A stretch of 44,914 nucleotides of DNA from contig JAFGVK010000236.1 of the NCBI GenBank assembly GCA_016938035.1, forward strand, positions 1 to 44,914. The letters are read 5' to 3'. The notes beneath the pieces were generated by a model. The model did no database searches. It was given only the letters and a program-made list of their open reading frames with translations, and was not told where the DNA came from. Below are positions 33,409-41,645 of this stretch, piece by piece. This stretch comes from Deltaproteobacteria bacterium. Its GTDB lineage: Bacteria; Myxococcota_A; UBA796; GCA-2862545. The position numbers and the translations under genes were made by a program. Position 1 is the stretch's first letter. Each line of letters starts with the position of its first letter.

Positions 33409-35238
33409 TCAGGCCCCCGCAGTCTCCCGCGCCACCTGAAATCCGGCGAGCACCGCCCCCCCCAGGGCAAGCACCGCCGCGACGAGGCCCAGCACCGGCC
33501 TGCCCAGCAGCAGCCCCCCCACCGCGAACAGCGCGCCGTAGACCGCAACCCAGGACGCCACCATGCCAACCAGCGTCTGCCAGCCTGGCCCGTCCTGGGC
33601 GAAGCCGGGCAGGTGCCCCGCCACCGCCCGCCAGCCCGGGCCCCCAGGGCGGACCCTGCGGTAGAAGCTCAGCAGCACCTCGGGATCCGCCGGCCGCGTC
33701 GCGAGGGTCACGCCCACCCACACCGGCAACGAGATCGCGACCGTCGCGGCGGTAGAGAACGGGAAGCCGAGCCACCCTGCTGGCAGCACCGCCAACCAGG
33801 TCCAGCCCAGAGGATGGGCCGCGGGGTGGTGCGCCGACAACACCGAGAACACCAGGGTCATCACCGCGGCCACCGCCATCGCCGACACCTCTGACCAGCC
33901 GCTCACCCGCCACCAGTACCAGCGCGCCAGATACACCGCGCCCAGCCCGGCGGTCACCGAGATCGCCAGCTTCCACGCGAGCCCAATGTCGTGGACCAGG
34001 AAGGACACACCCGCCCCAACCGCCGCGAGCACCAGGACCGCCAGGCGGGAGACCGCCAGGTGGTGCGCGTCCTCCCCACCCAGCCCGCGCCCGACCAGGC
34101 GCTCCAGCGCCCCCTTTGCCCCCGCCCGCTGGTACACGTCGTGGACCAGCATCGAGGCGCCCCAGTTGAGCTGAGTGTCGATGGTGGACATGAAGGCCGC
34201 CAGGAAGGACGCGAACATCAGCCCCAGCCAGCCAGGACTGAGGAGCGCCATCATCATCCTGGGGTAGAGGGTCTCGGGGTCGTCCACAGGTCCCAGCGTC
34301 GCCATCCCCGCCAGGCCCACGATAATCCACGGCCAGGGCCGCAGGCAGAGGTGGGCCACGGTGAACCAGAGGTAGGCCCACAGGGCGTGTCGCTCGTCGC
34401 GCGCCGCGAACAGGCGCTGCGCCAGGTAGCCTCCCCCGTCCACGTTGGACTGGGACCACCACACCACCGCGACGATGAGCACCCACTGGGCGCCGCTCCC
34501 GTCGAGGGCTCCCCCCAGCGACGGAACCAGCGTCGTGGTCCGCTCCCAGTCCAACCCCTGGGCCGAGAAGGCGGCCCTAAGCCCCTCGGAGCCCCCCACC
34601 GCGCCCCAGGCCAGCACGGCCAGCGCCACGCTCGCAGAGATCGCCACCACGAACTGCACGACATCGGTGGCCACTACCCCCCACAAGCCCGACGCAGACG
34701 TGTAGACAGCGGTCAGGAGGAACAGCCCCAGCACCACGGTCACCTCGCCAGGCATCCCCAGCAGCGTCACCCCCTCCAGACCTAGCAGCAGCGTGACGAT
34801 CTTGGTCATCGCCCCCATCACCCAGGCGATCACCAGGGTGTTCATGAACACCCCGAACCACAGGGCCTTCACCACTCTGAGCCAGTGCCCCAGCGCGCCG
34901 CCGTAGCGCAGCTCCACCAGCTCCGCATCGGTGAGGATCCCCGCCCTGCGCCACAGGCGCGAGAAGTAGAACACCGCGAGCGGTCCCGACAGGCCGATGG
35001 TCCACCACACCCAGTTCTCAGCGATCCCCTTGGAGGCGACCCAGCCGCTCACCACCAGCGGCGTGTCGGCCGCGAAGGTGGTCGCCACCATGCTCGTCCC
35101 CACCAGCCACCAGGGCAGCGAGCGTCCCGAGACAAAGAAATCCTCAGTGGAGCCAGAGGCCCTGCGCGAGAACACCGTCCCAGCGACCAGGGTGAGCACC
35201 AACCAGAACACCACAACCCAGTAATCGAGCATCTGCAT
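33409..35238 (-). CDS. Sodium:solute symporter (SSS family)
   Basis: 609 residues, about fourteen membrane helices. The N-terminus carries the family pattern SGSTEDFFVSGRSLPWWLVG then SMVATTFAADTPLVVSG. The middle has WWSQSNVDGGGYLAQRLFAARDERHA cut by helices, and FMSTIDTQLNWGASMLVHDVY, where the SSS family keeps its second sodium-site Ser/Thr region. The substrate cannot be told from the sequence; an organic acid, sugar or amino acid is possible. The ATG at 35238 (or 35232) starts directly before the first helix; further upstream starts add no plausible sequence. It is divergent from the metzincin gene across 81 bases. Confidence 0.9.
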   Translation of the reverse strand: MQMLDYWVVVFWLVLTLVAGTVFSRRASGSTEDFFVSGRSLPWWLVGTSMVATTFAADTPLVVSGWVASKGIAENWVWWTIGLSGPLAVFYFSRLWRRAGILTDAELVELRYGGALGHWLRVVKALWFGVFMNTLVIAWVMGAMTKIVTLLLGLEGVTLLGMPGEVTVVLGLFLLTAVYTSASGLWGVVATDVVQFVVAISASVALAVLAWGAVGGSEGLRAAFSAQGLDWERTTTLVPSLGGALDGSGAQWVLIVAVVWWSQSNVDGGGYLAQRLFAARDERHALWAYLWFTVAHLCLRPWPWIIVGLAGMATLGPVDDPETLYPRMMMALLSPGWLGLMFASFLAAFMSTIDTQLNWGASMLVHDVYQRAGAKGALERLVGRGLGGEDAHHLAVSRLAVLVLAAVGAGVSFLVHDIGLAWKLAISVTAGLGAVYLARWYWWRVSGWSEVSAMAVAAVMTLVFSVLSAHHPAAHPLGWTWLAVLPAGWLGFPFSTAATVAISLPVWVGVTLATRPADPEVLLSFYRRVRPGGPGWRAVAGHLPGFAQDGPGWQTLVGMVASWVAVYGALFAVGGLLLGRPVLGLVAAVLALGGAVLAGFQVARETAGA

Positions 35239-35305
35239 GGCCCTGTCTAGCCCGAAACCGCCCCCTCTGGTGCCTTCTCTCTCGCGGAATCCCCGCGACA
35301 AGTGG

Positions 35306-35311
35306 TAGAAT
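35306..35311 (+). promoter_or_regulatory. Extended -10 promoter giving a probably leaderless transcript
   Basis: TGGTAGAAT has its -10 TAGAAT at 35306-35311, only 8 bases before the ATG at 35320, so transcription would begin at or within a base or two of the start codon. No Shine-Dalgarno sequence precedes that ATG. An inverted repeat CGCGG/CCGCG (35283-35297) lies at the -35 position. Confidence 0.5.
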
Positions 35312-35319
35312 GCCCTCTC

Positions 35320-36432
35320 ATGGAGTTGGCCTTGAAACATTCCTCCCTGTCCCTCCTCCTCCTGCCCCTGCTCCTCGGAGGGTGTGACGCCCTCATGGAG
35401 GGGGTAATCGGCGACCTCCGCCACCTCAGCAGCCGCGAGGTCTCTGGCTCCGACGGCACCATCACCCTCGACGTGGACGTGACGGGCGAGGAGGCGATGC
35501 TGCTGACCTTACAGGCAGACGACGGGGCGCTGGTCTTTGTGGACCAGGTCACGGATCCCTCGGGAACCGTGGCCTTCTCCGCCACCGACGCCTGGAACGA
35601 CGCGAGCCACTCGGTGACCATGGGGGCCTACCCCTTCCCCACCTCCTCCATCAACTGGCCGGCCAACGGAGGCTCCCTCACCGACGGCACCTGGCAGATC
35701 CGGCTGGGCACCGTGGACAGCGCCTACTACTACCAGCCCGGCACCGGCGTGCAGGTGGACGTGCTGCTCAAGGACGACCCGTCGATGAGCAGCGGCACCC
35801 TCCACGTCAACCTGGTCTACGCCGGCGCGGCCGGGACCGACGAGGAGCTGGCCCGCGCGGCGGGCGTCGCCACCGCCCACTGGGAGGAGATCTACGGCCA
35901 GATCGGCATAGACCTCACCTTCGAGGAGTGGGAGTACGACAACGGGGCGCTCCCCGGCCCAGGGCTGGGCAACGCCGAGGACTTCATCCAGATCTCCACC
36001 TCCACCTCCACCCGCTCGGTGAACGTGGTGCTGGTCCCCTCGATGGTGGACGGCGACGGCATCTACGGGATGGCCGGCGGCATCCCAGGCGCGCTGGTGC
36101 CCACCGACCGGAGCGCGGTGGTGATCTCCGCCCTGACCTCGTCCGGGCCTGACCTGATGTTCTCGGCAGAGGAGGAGCGGATCTTCGCCGAGACCATGGC
36201 GCACGAGGTGGGCCACTACCTGGGCCTGTTCCACCCCGTCGAGACCTCCTGGGACACCTGGGACTCCCTGGGCGACACCCCCGAGTGCTCCGGCGAGGGC
36301 ACCTGTGAGCAGCAGCTTGGCAGCAACCTGATGTTCCCCTACCCCGTCTGCTCGTACACCTCGTGCACGCCGCAGGCAGACCTCACCCCCCAACAGAGCA
36401 GCGCAGCCCACAGCTATGTGGGCGTGGAGTAG
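35320..36432 (+). CDS. Metzincin-type zinc metalloprotease lipoprotein
   Basis: 370 residues. The lipoprotein signal peptide ends LLLGGC (Cys22). Residues ~40-155 form a strand-rich domain with a terminal edge (VQVDVLL), and ~160-370 form the protease domain. The zinc motif HEVGHYLGLFH (295-305) gives His295, His299 and His305 with catalytic Glu296. The Met-turn SNLMFPYP has Met340. Paired Cys in the segment between (ECSGEGTCEQ, VCSYTSC) resemble pappalysin/M43 proteins, but family placement beyond metzincin is uncertain. It is likely periplasmic or surface-bound. It is followed 2 bases later by a small exported protein in the same transcript. Confidence 0.9.
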   Translation: MELALKHSSLSLLLLPLLLGGCDALMEGVIGDLRHLSSREVSGSDGTITLDVDVTGEEAMLLTLQADDGALVFVDQVTDPSGTVAFSATDAWNDASHSVTMGAYPFPTSSINWPANGGSLTDGTWQIRLGTVDSAYYYQPGTGVQVDVLLKDDPSMSSGTLHVNLVYAGAAGTDEELARAAGVATAHWEEIYGQIGIDLTFEEWEYDNGALPGPGLGNAEDFIQISTSTSTRSVNVVLVPSMVDGDGIYGMAGGIPGALVPTDRSAVVISALTSSGPDLMFSAEEERIFAETMAHEVGHYLGLFHPVETSWDTWDSLGDTPECSGEGTCEQQLGSNLMFPYPVCSYTSCTPQADLTPQQSSAAHSYVGVE

Positions 36433-36434
36433 CG

Positions 36435-36932
36435 ATGATCCTCGCCCTCACCCTCCTGATCAGCCCCGCCCACGCAGACACCCCGCTCAAGGAGGCCCTG
36501 CACCAGGAGCTGGGCGGCCACCACCCCCCCGCCTGTGAGGCCCTCTACACCGGGCGCAGCGAGGAGGCGGTCCGCGACGCCCTGATCACCCTGGTCGATG
36601 AGGCCCCACTCCCCTCCTGGGTGCCCATGCGCGCCGCGGGCTGCGTGCTCGACGCGCAGGGGGCCGATCCGGTGGTGCTCACCGCGGCCAGGCGCTGGGT
36701 GACCGCCCCCGAGACCCCTGGCCTGGCGCTGGTGGTCACCGAGCACCTCGACCACGTGCAGCCCGACGCGGCGCTGGAGCTGGCCCAGCTCGCCGTGGTC
36801 CGCGCTGATGCCTCCCCCCGCTTCGCCGGGTACCTGCAGCCGATCCTGGTCCGCAGCGCCAACCCCAAGGTCTCGGCCCTCAGCGCCGACCTGAAGGTCA
36901 AGCCCCGCGCCGCCGGGATGGTCCACAGGTAG
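36435..36932 (+). CDS. Small exported helical protein linked to the metalloprotease
   Basis: 165 residues. Signal peptide MILALTLLISPAHA, with cleavage predicted after AHA. The mature part is helical with Ala/Leu periodicity and may be HEAT-like (for example AALELAQLAVVRADASPRFA); two Cys (PPACEAL, AAGCVLDA) could pair. It begins 2 bases after the protease stop, with GGAG within the end of that gene, so the two are probably translated together. It might be an inhibitor, chaperone or substrate of the protease; no family is recognised. Confidence 0.78.
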   Translation: MILALTLLISPAHADTPLKEALHQELGGHHPPACEALYTGRSEEAVRDALITLVDEAPLPSWVPMRAAGCVLDAQGADPVVLTAARRWVTAPETPGLALVVTEHLDHVQPDAALELAQLAVVRADASPRFAGYLQPILVRSANPKVSALSADLKVKPRAAGMVHR

Positions 36933-37110
36933 GTCCGTTCCGAGCGAGGCAGGCGGCCCCCCGAGGTCTCCGCCCGCCTGCTCCCGAGAGACCCATGCCT
37001 CGCGGGCGCGTCCCCGCGCCGAACACCACCGCGGCGGGGCTCGGTGGCGGGGGAGCGGGCTGGCGTGGCCCCACCTGCGTCAAAGCCCACCGGGCGCGAC
37101 CCGGTGGTGA

Positions 37111-37383
37111 GGCCTTGGGTTGGCCAAGAGCATCAGCGAGCCCAAGGTCTGCTCACCGCTTGCCGTGCTGGCGGAGGGGGAGGGTGCTGCCAGCGCCCTG
37201 AGATCTTGATGACCGACGGCCGCAGGGCAGCCGCCAAACGGGCCTCGCCCTCCCCCGTTGGGGACGGGGACTGCGTCCCCCCAATCCGCCCCTGCTGGGG
37301 CCTCTGCCCCTCCGTGGTCGGGCGCTCCCCCGTGCCGGAGGCCCCCCCGTCTGCCCCACATGGGCGATACGATGATCAAGGCC
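37111..37383 (+). repeat. Dispersed intergenic repeat R1, copy B (unoccupied)
   Basis: 273 bp, similar to copy A (minus strand of 30267-30699) but without the MITE: CCCAAGGTCTGCTCACCGC is continuous here at 37141-37159. Ends GGCCTTG (37111-37117) and CAAGGCC (37377-37383) are inverted repeats. CCTTGGG/CCCAAGG arms (37113-37119, 37141-37147) and GGGGACTGCGTCCCC form hairpins. An open frame through it lacks coding bias. Confidence 0.78.
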
Positions 37384-37400
37384 CTTGGAGTGGGAGGGGC

Positions 37401-37765
37401 GGCACCGATCCATCAGCCGGCCGATCTCCCTGGACGAGCTGCATCATTTCAACAAACCCATCCGATGAATTGAGCCACTCGTAAGACCCCCCTTTGCGCG
37501 TGGCAGGGCCGCCGACGCTACGGGAGAAGGCCGATTTTCGTCGCAACGTGCTACGGACGAACCACCGTTTTGGGAGAGGCAGCGCAGCGGTGGAACGACT
37601 TACGAGGGGCTCAGGAATTGGGTCGTCGCGTCCACCGGCGCGCAGCCGCCGTCGAGTCACCAAGCGTGTCGGCGGGGGCCGCTATTCCGTTGGACGGACG
37701 CCTACTCTTCTACGCAACGAGCGCAGGAGCAGGGACCCCCGGCGAGAGACCCGCGGGTCGGTGCC
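37401..37765 (+). repeat. Dispersed repeat R2, copy A, interrupted by a MITE
   Basis: Bounded by inverted ends GGCACCGAT (37401-37409) and GTCGGTGCC (37757-37765). Without the MITE and one copy of its flanking repeat it is about 217 bp and aligns with 38728-38946: CCATCAGCCGG near the left end, then ACGAGCGCAG, CGAGAG and GTCGGTGCC near the right. It ends 7 bases from the stop codon of the TPR gene. Confidence 0.72.
37473..37611 (+). mobile_element. 139-bp MITE-like element, copy B
   Basis: Terminal inverted repeats AGCCACTCGTAAG and AGCCCCTCGTAAG (reverse complement of the right end) differ at one of 13 positions. The length equals copy A exactly and identity is about 85% without gaps. Flanks GATGAATTG (37464-37472) and CAGGAATTG (37612-37620) match at 7 of 9 bases, a decayed target duplication. 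It lies in opposite orientation to copy A on the plus strand and interrupts R2. Non-coding. Confidence 0.8.
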
Positions 37766-37772
37766 GGGAGGA

Positions 37773-38543
37773 CTACAGGTCGCGCTCCCCCCGGCGCCGG
37801 TAGATGCGCTCCAGACGGGCGTCTAGGGCCTCGTCGGGGATCTCGGCCTGATCGAGCCCGGCGATGGCCTCGTCGAGGTCACCGAGGCGCTCCAGGCAGG
37901 TGACCGCCCCCAACCGCGCCACGGAGCGCAGATCCCCATCGCGGGCCTGCCGCTCTGCGCGCTCGTAGAGGGCGAGCGCGTCCTGCACCTGCCCCGCGGC
38001 CAGCGTGAGGTGGGCGCGCCCTAGCGTGCTCTCGGCGACGCGCTCGGGGCACACAGCCCCCACCCAGATCCAGGTGTCCCAGGCGCGCCCGTCGTCCCCC
38101 GCGCGCTCCCAGGCTCCGGCCGCGGCCACAAGCCGCGCGGCCTCGGCCTGCTCGGCCCACGCCAGGGTCCACTGCCGCGCCGCGAGGGTGTAGCGACCCT
38201 GATCTTGGTAGAGGCGCGCCTGGAGGTCCCGCAGCTCAGCCCGCTCTGCGGGGCCCTTCACCAGCGGGATCAGACGCTCAAGCCTAGCGATCGCCTCGCC
38301 CGCCTGCCCGAGCTCAAGGCCGTATAGCAGCGCCCCCCGCCGGAGGGCCTCGCGGCGCATCCCCGCGGTGAGCCCCACCCGCGCCACCTCGTCATAGCGA
38401 GAGGCTGCCTCCTCCACCCTGCCCGCCAGCACGGCGCTGTCGGCCCGATCGAGCGCGATCGGGGAGTGGGGGCTGAGCCAGAGGAGCGCGGCCACCAGCG
38501 AGGTGCCCAGGCCCAACCAGAGGGTCCGCGGAGGAGCGTTCAT
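37773..38543 (-). CDS. Membrane-anchored TPR protein
   Basis: 256 residues. A short N-terminus, one membrane helix (about 8-26, LWLGLGTSLVAALLWLS), then roughly six tetratricopeptide-like helical pairs (for example AVLAGRVEEAASRYDEVAR, LYQDQGRYTLAARQWTLAW, ALALYERAERQARDG, LDEAIAGLDQAEI). TPR domains bind partner proteins; here they would face the periplasm if the single helix is an uncleaved anchor. The start at ATG 38543 lacks a good Shine-Dalgarno sequence; longer frames upstream run into repeated promoter DNA and are not credible. No neighbour suggests the partner. Confidence 0.82.
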   Translation of the reverse strand: MNAPPRTLWLGLGTSLVAALLWLSPHSPIALDRADSAVLAGRVEEAASRYDEVARVGLTAGMRREALRRGALLYGLELGQAGEAIARLERLIPLVKGPAERAELRDLQARLYQDQGRYTLAARQWTLAWAEQAEAARLVAAAGAWERAGDDGRAWDTWIWVGAVCPERVAESTLGRAHLTLAAGQVQDALALYERAERQARDGDLRSVARLGAVTCLERLGDLDEAIAGLDQAEIPDEALDARLERIYRRRGERDL

Positions 38544-38568
38544 GTCCAATCCATCACCAAACTCAGCG

Positions 38569-38646
38569 AGTCTAGCGCAGAGGCCCTGCCTCCGCGCGGG
38601 AAAAGCGCCGTCGGACGCTGGGGACTCCCTGCTTCCGCGCGGGAAA
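38569..38646 (-). promoter_or_regulatory. Promoter of the TPR gene with two direct operator-like repeats
   Basis: On the minus strand a -10-like TAGACT (38569-38574) lies 25 bases before the start codon. CTGCCTCCGCGCGGGAAA (38586-38603) and CTGCTTCCGCGCGGGAAA (38629-38646) match at 17 of 18 positions, 43 bases apart, about four helical turns. Each contains a near-palindrome TTCC-GCGC-GGGAA. The nearer copy covers the -35 position, as a repressor site would. Confidence 0.5.
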
Positions 38647-38727
38647 CGCGAGGTCCGTCCGCCAATAGCCCCCACTCACCCCTAGGTCCCCGAGGCCAAC
38701 CGGACGCCCTCAGAGCGCGCTCGGCTA

Positions 38728-38946
38728 GGCACCGGCCCATCAGCCGGACAGTCTCCCAGGCCCATCCCTGTCCTTCCAAAGGAACCATCGGTTGAAGTCG
38801 CTCGTGGAGTCTTCCCGCGCGCAAACGGACCCCGAGTCGCCGTGCGCATCGGGCTGTGGCCGCCGTTCCCTTGGGCCGAAGGGTGCTTTTGAACGCGACG
38901 AGCGCAGCGACAAGGCCCCGCGCCGAGAGGCCAGCGCGTCGGTGCC
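38728..38946 (+). repeat. Dispersed repeat R2, copy B (unoccupied)
   Basis: 219 bp with inverted ends GGCACCGGC and GTCGGTGCC. It aligns with the R2 copy at 37401-37765 but has no MITE at the corresponding point (near 38790, ATCGGTTGAAGTCGC). It ends 23 bases from the gyrA stop, so both R2 copies sit just downstream of minus-strand genes. No coding frame with the genome's codon bias. The remainder of the 38544-38969 gap is the TPR gene promoter region. Confidence 0.7.
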
Positions 38947-38969
38947 CTCCGCCAGCCCGGCAGCCCACC

Positions 38970-41513
38970 TTACTCCTCCCCGCCCTCTGCCTCCTCAAGG
39001 CGCGCCATGTCGACAATGCGCTCGCCGGGCTCCAGGCGCATCATCCTCACCCCACGCACGGCGCGCCCCTTGGTCAGGCGCACGTCCGAGGCAGCCATCC
39101 GGATCACCCGCCCGGTGTTGGTCACCAGCATCACCTGGGACTCGGGACACACGCGCTTGCCCCCCACGAGGTTGCCGGTCTCATCAGTGAGACCGTGGGC
39201 GATGATGCCCATCCCGTAGCGCCCCTGCCGACGGTAGCTGCGGAACGGCGTGCGCTTGCCGAAGCCCAGCTCGGTGACGGTGAGGAAGTTGCAGGACCAG
39301 CTGTCCTCCGCCTCCGAGAGGGTCTCGTCGTCCTCGAAGTCGATCTCGCGCTCCTCATCGAGCAGCTCGCCGGCAACCTCGTCGGCGATGAGCACGGCGT
39401 CCACCACCTCATCCCCCTCCTTGAGCCGGATCCCGCGGTTGCCCTGAGCGGTCCGCCCAGAGACGGGCACCTCATCGAGGGCGAAGCGGATCGCCTTGCC
39501 CTGCCTGGTGAGGAGCATCAGCTCCTGGTCGCCCTCGCGCACCGGCAGCACCAGCAGCAGCTCGTCCTCTTCACCCACCCCCACCGCACGGAGCCCGGAC
39601 TGGCGCAGGTTGCGGTAGGCAGAGAGCGGGGTGGCCTTCACCAGCCCGGCGCGAGACACAAAGAGCAGCTGTACGTCGCCCCCCTCGTCCTCGCCCTTTC
39701 GGTTGAAGTCGCGCACCGGCAGCACCGCCGCGATCCGCGTGGACTCCGGCAGATCGACGAGGTTGACGATCGGGCGCCCCTTGGCGCTGCGCCCCGCCTC
39801 GGGGATGCGGTGCACAGGGAGCGAGAAGACCGTCCCATCCGACGAGAACACCAGCAGCATCGAGTGGGTGTTCGCCACGAAGATCGTGGTGACGAAGTCC
39901 TCGTCCCTGGTCCCCATCCCCAGCTTGCCCACCCCCCCGCGGCGCTGCGTGCGCCACTGATCCGGGTTGGCCCGCTTGATGTAGCCCAGCCGCGAGAGGG
40001 TCACGACCTGGTCCTCTTGAGGCACGAGGTCGTAGATGTCCACCTCCCCCTCAGACTCCTCGAAGCGGGTGCGGCGCGCGTCGGCGTAGAGGGTCCGGAC
40101 CTCCTCCAGCTCGAGCTTCACCACGCCCATCAGGCGGATCTCCGAGGCGAGGATGTCCTCTAGCTCGGAGATGCGCTCAACCAGCGCGGCGTACTCCTCC
40201 TCCACCTTCTGCCGCTCCATCCCCGTGAGGCGCTGCAGCCGCATCTCCAGGATGGCGGTGGCCTGCAGCTCGGAGAGCTCAAAGCGGGTCATCAGGTTGA
40301 CCCGCGCCTCGCCGACGCTCTGGCTCTCGCGGATGGTGCGGATCACCTCGTCGATGAAGTCCAGCGCCTTGAGGTAGCCCTCGAGGATGTGAGCGCGCTC
40401 CTGCGCCTTGCGCAGCTCAAAGCGAGACCGCTTGAGGATGACCTCGCGCCGGTGGCGGATGAAGTGGTGCAGCATCTCCTTGAGGGTGAGCACCCTGGGC
40501 CGCTGATCGACGATGGCGAGGAGGATGACGCCGAAGGTGTTCTGGAGGTGGGTGTGCTTGTAGAGGTGGGCCAGCACCACCTCGGGGAAGGCCTCCTTCT
40601 TGAGCTCGATGACGATCCGCATCCCGTGGCGGTCGCTCTCGTCCCGCAGGCCGCGGATGCCGTCGAGGTGGCGCTCCTTCACCAGCTCGGCGATCTGCTC
40701 GACCAGGCGGGCCTTGTTGACCTGGTAGGGGATCTCGTCGATAATGATCGACTTGAGTCCGTTCTTCTCCTCCACCGACGCTCGCCCGCGGAGGGTGATG
40801 CGCCCGCGGCCGGTGCTATAGGCGTCCCACACCCCGCGGCGCCCGTAGATGGTGCCGCCGGTCGGAAAATCCGGCCCTGGGATGTACTGCATCAGCGCGT
40901 CGAGCTCCAAGGTGGGGTCGTCGATCAGCGCGATGGTCGCGTCCACCACCTCGGCGAGGTTGTGGGGCGGGATCTTGGTCGCCATCCCCACGGCGATGCC
41001 GTCCGCCCCGTTCACCAGCAGGTTGGGGATCCGGGAGGGGAGCACGTCTGGCTCGACCGTGGTGTCGTCGAAGTTGGGGGAGAAGGAGACGGTCTCCTTG
41101 TCGATGTCGACCAGCAGCTCTTCAGCGACCTTGGCCATCCTGGCCTCGGTGTAGCGGTAGGCCGCCGCGGGGTCCCCATCGACAGAGCCAAAGTTGCCCT
41201 GCCCGTCGACCAGGGTGTAGCGGAGGTTCCAAGGCTGAGCCATGCGGACCATCGCGTCGTAGACCGCGGAGTCACCGTGGGGGTGGTACTTCTTGAGCAC
41301 CTCGCCGACCACACCGGCGCTCTTGGAGTAGCGCTTGTTGGCGTGCAGGCCCTCGCGGTACATGGCGTAGAGGATGCGCCTGTGCACCGGCTTGAGGCCG
41401 TCTCGCACGTCGGGGAGCGCGCGCCCGACGATGACCGACATGGAGTAGTCGAGATAGGAGCTCTTTAGCTCATCCTGGATACGGATAGGCACCACGTTCT
41501 TGGCAAAGTCCAA
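38970..41513 (-). CDS. gyrA: DNA gyrase subunit A
   Basis: 847 residues. It introduces negative supercoils with GyrB. Catalytic Tyr121 lies in [11 protein letters not shown]. The quinolone-determining region [19 protein letters not shown] keeps the Ser (82) and Asp (86) of sensitive enzymes. The GyrA box reads QRRGGVG (523-529), with Val where Lys or Arg is usual; it still marks this as GyrA, not ParC. The C-terminal domain carries an acidic insertion ([18 protein letters not shown] region) and the tail is acidic. The start is TTG at 41513, chosen because AGGGAGAA (41518-41525) is 4-5 bases upstream and the protein then begins like other GyrA ([20 protein letters not shown]); the longer frame to 41594 has no such site. 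Confidence 0.95.
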   Translation of the reverse strand: MDFAKNVVPIRIQDELKSSYLDYSMSVIVGRALPDVRDGLKPVHRRILYAMYREGLHANKRYSKSAGVVGEVLKKYHPHGDSAVYDAMVRMAQPWNLRYTLVDGQGNFGSVDGDPAAAYRYTEARMAKVAEELLVDIDKETVSFSPNFDDTTVEPDVLPSRIPNLLVNGADGIAVGMATKIPPHNLAEVVDATIALIDDPTLELDALMQYIPGPDFPTGGTIYGRRGVWDAYSTGRGRITLRGRASVEEKNGLKSIIIDEIPYQVNKARLVEQIAELVKERHLDGIRGLRDESDRHGMRIVIELKKEAFPEVVLAHLYKHTHLQNTFGVILLAIVDQRPRVLTLKEMLHHFIRHRREVILKRSRFELRKAQERAHILEGYLKALDFIDEVIRTIRESQSVGEARVNLMTRFELSELQATAILEMRLQRLTGMERQKVEEEYAALVERISELEDILASEIRLMGVVKLELEEVRTLYADARRTRFEESEGEVDIYDLVPQEDQVVTLSRLGYIKRANPDQWRTQRRGGVGKLGMGTRDEDFVTTIFVANTHSMLLVFSSDGTVFSLPVHRIPEAGRSAKGRPIVNLVDLPESTRIAAVLPVRDFNRKGEDEGGDVQLLFVSRAGLVKATPLSAYRNLRQSGLRAVGVGEEDELLLVLPVREGDQELMLLTRQGKAIRFALDEVPVSGRTAQGNRGIRLKEGDEVVDAVLIADEVAGELLDEEREIDFEDDETLSEAEDSWSCNFLTVTELGFGKRTPFRSYRRQGRYGMGIIAHGLTDETGNLVGGKRVCPESQVMLVTNTGRVIRMAASDVRLTKGRAVRGVRMMRLEPGERIVDMARLEEAEGGEE

Positions 41514-41587
41514 GGTTTCTCCCTGATGTACGCTCGGCCTGCCCCTATAACCCGTCTTAGGCGTCAGCGCCCTGTTGGTGGGGCCTG

Positions 41588-41618
41588 GTGACAAGCCGTT
41601 TTGTGCGCGTGGTATCCT
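41588..41618 (+). promoter_or_regulatory. Promoter of the C45 hydrolase lipoprotein gene
   Basis: GTGACA (41588-41593) and an extended -10 TGGTATCCT (-10 TATCCT, 41613-41618) are 19 bases apart; the ATG follows 27 bases later. It resembles the TGGTATAGT and TGGTAGAAT boxes at 33394 and 35306. On the other strand TATAGG (41544-41549) may serve gyrA. Confidence 0.45.
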
Positions 41619-41645
41619 CGCAGTTCCTCAATCACGGGACCAACC

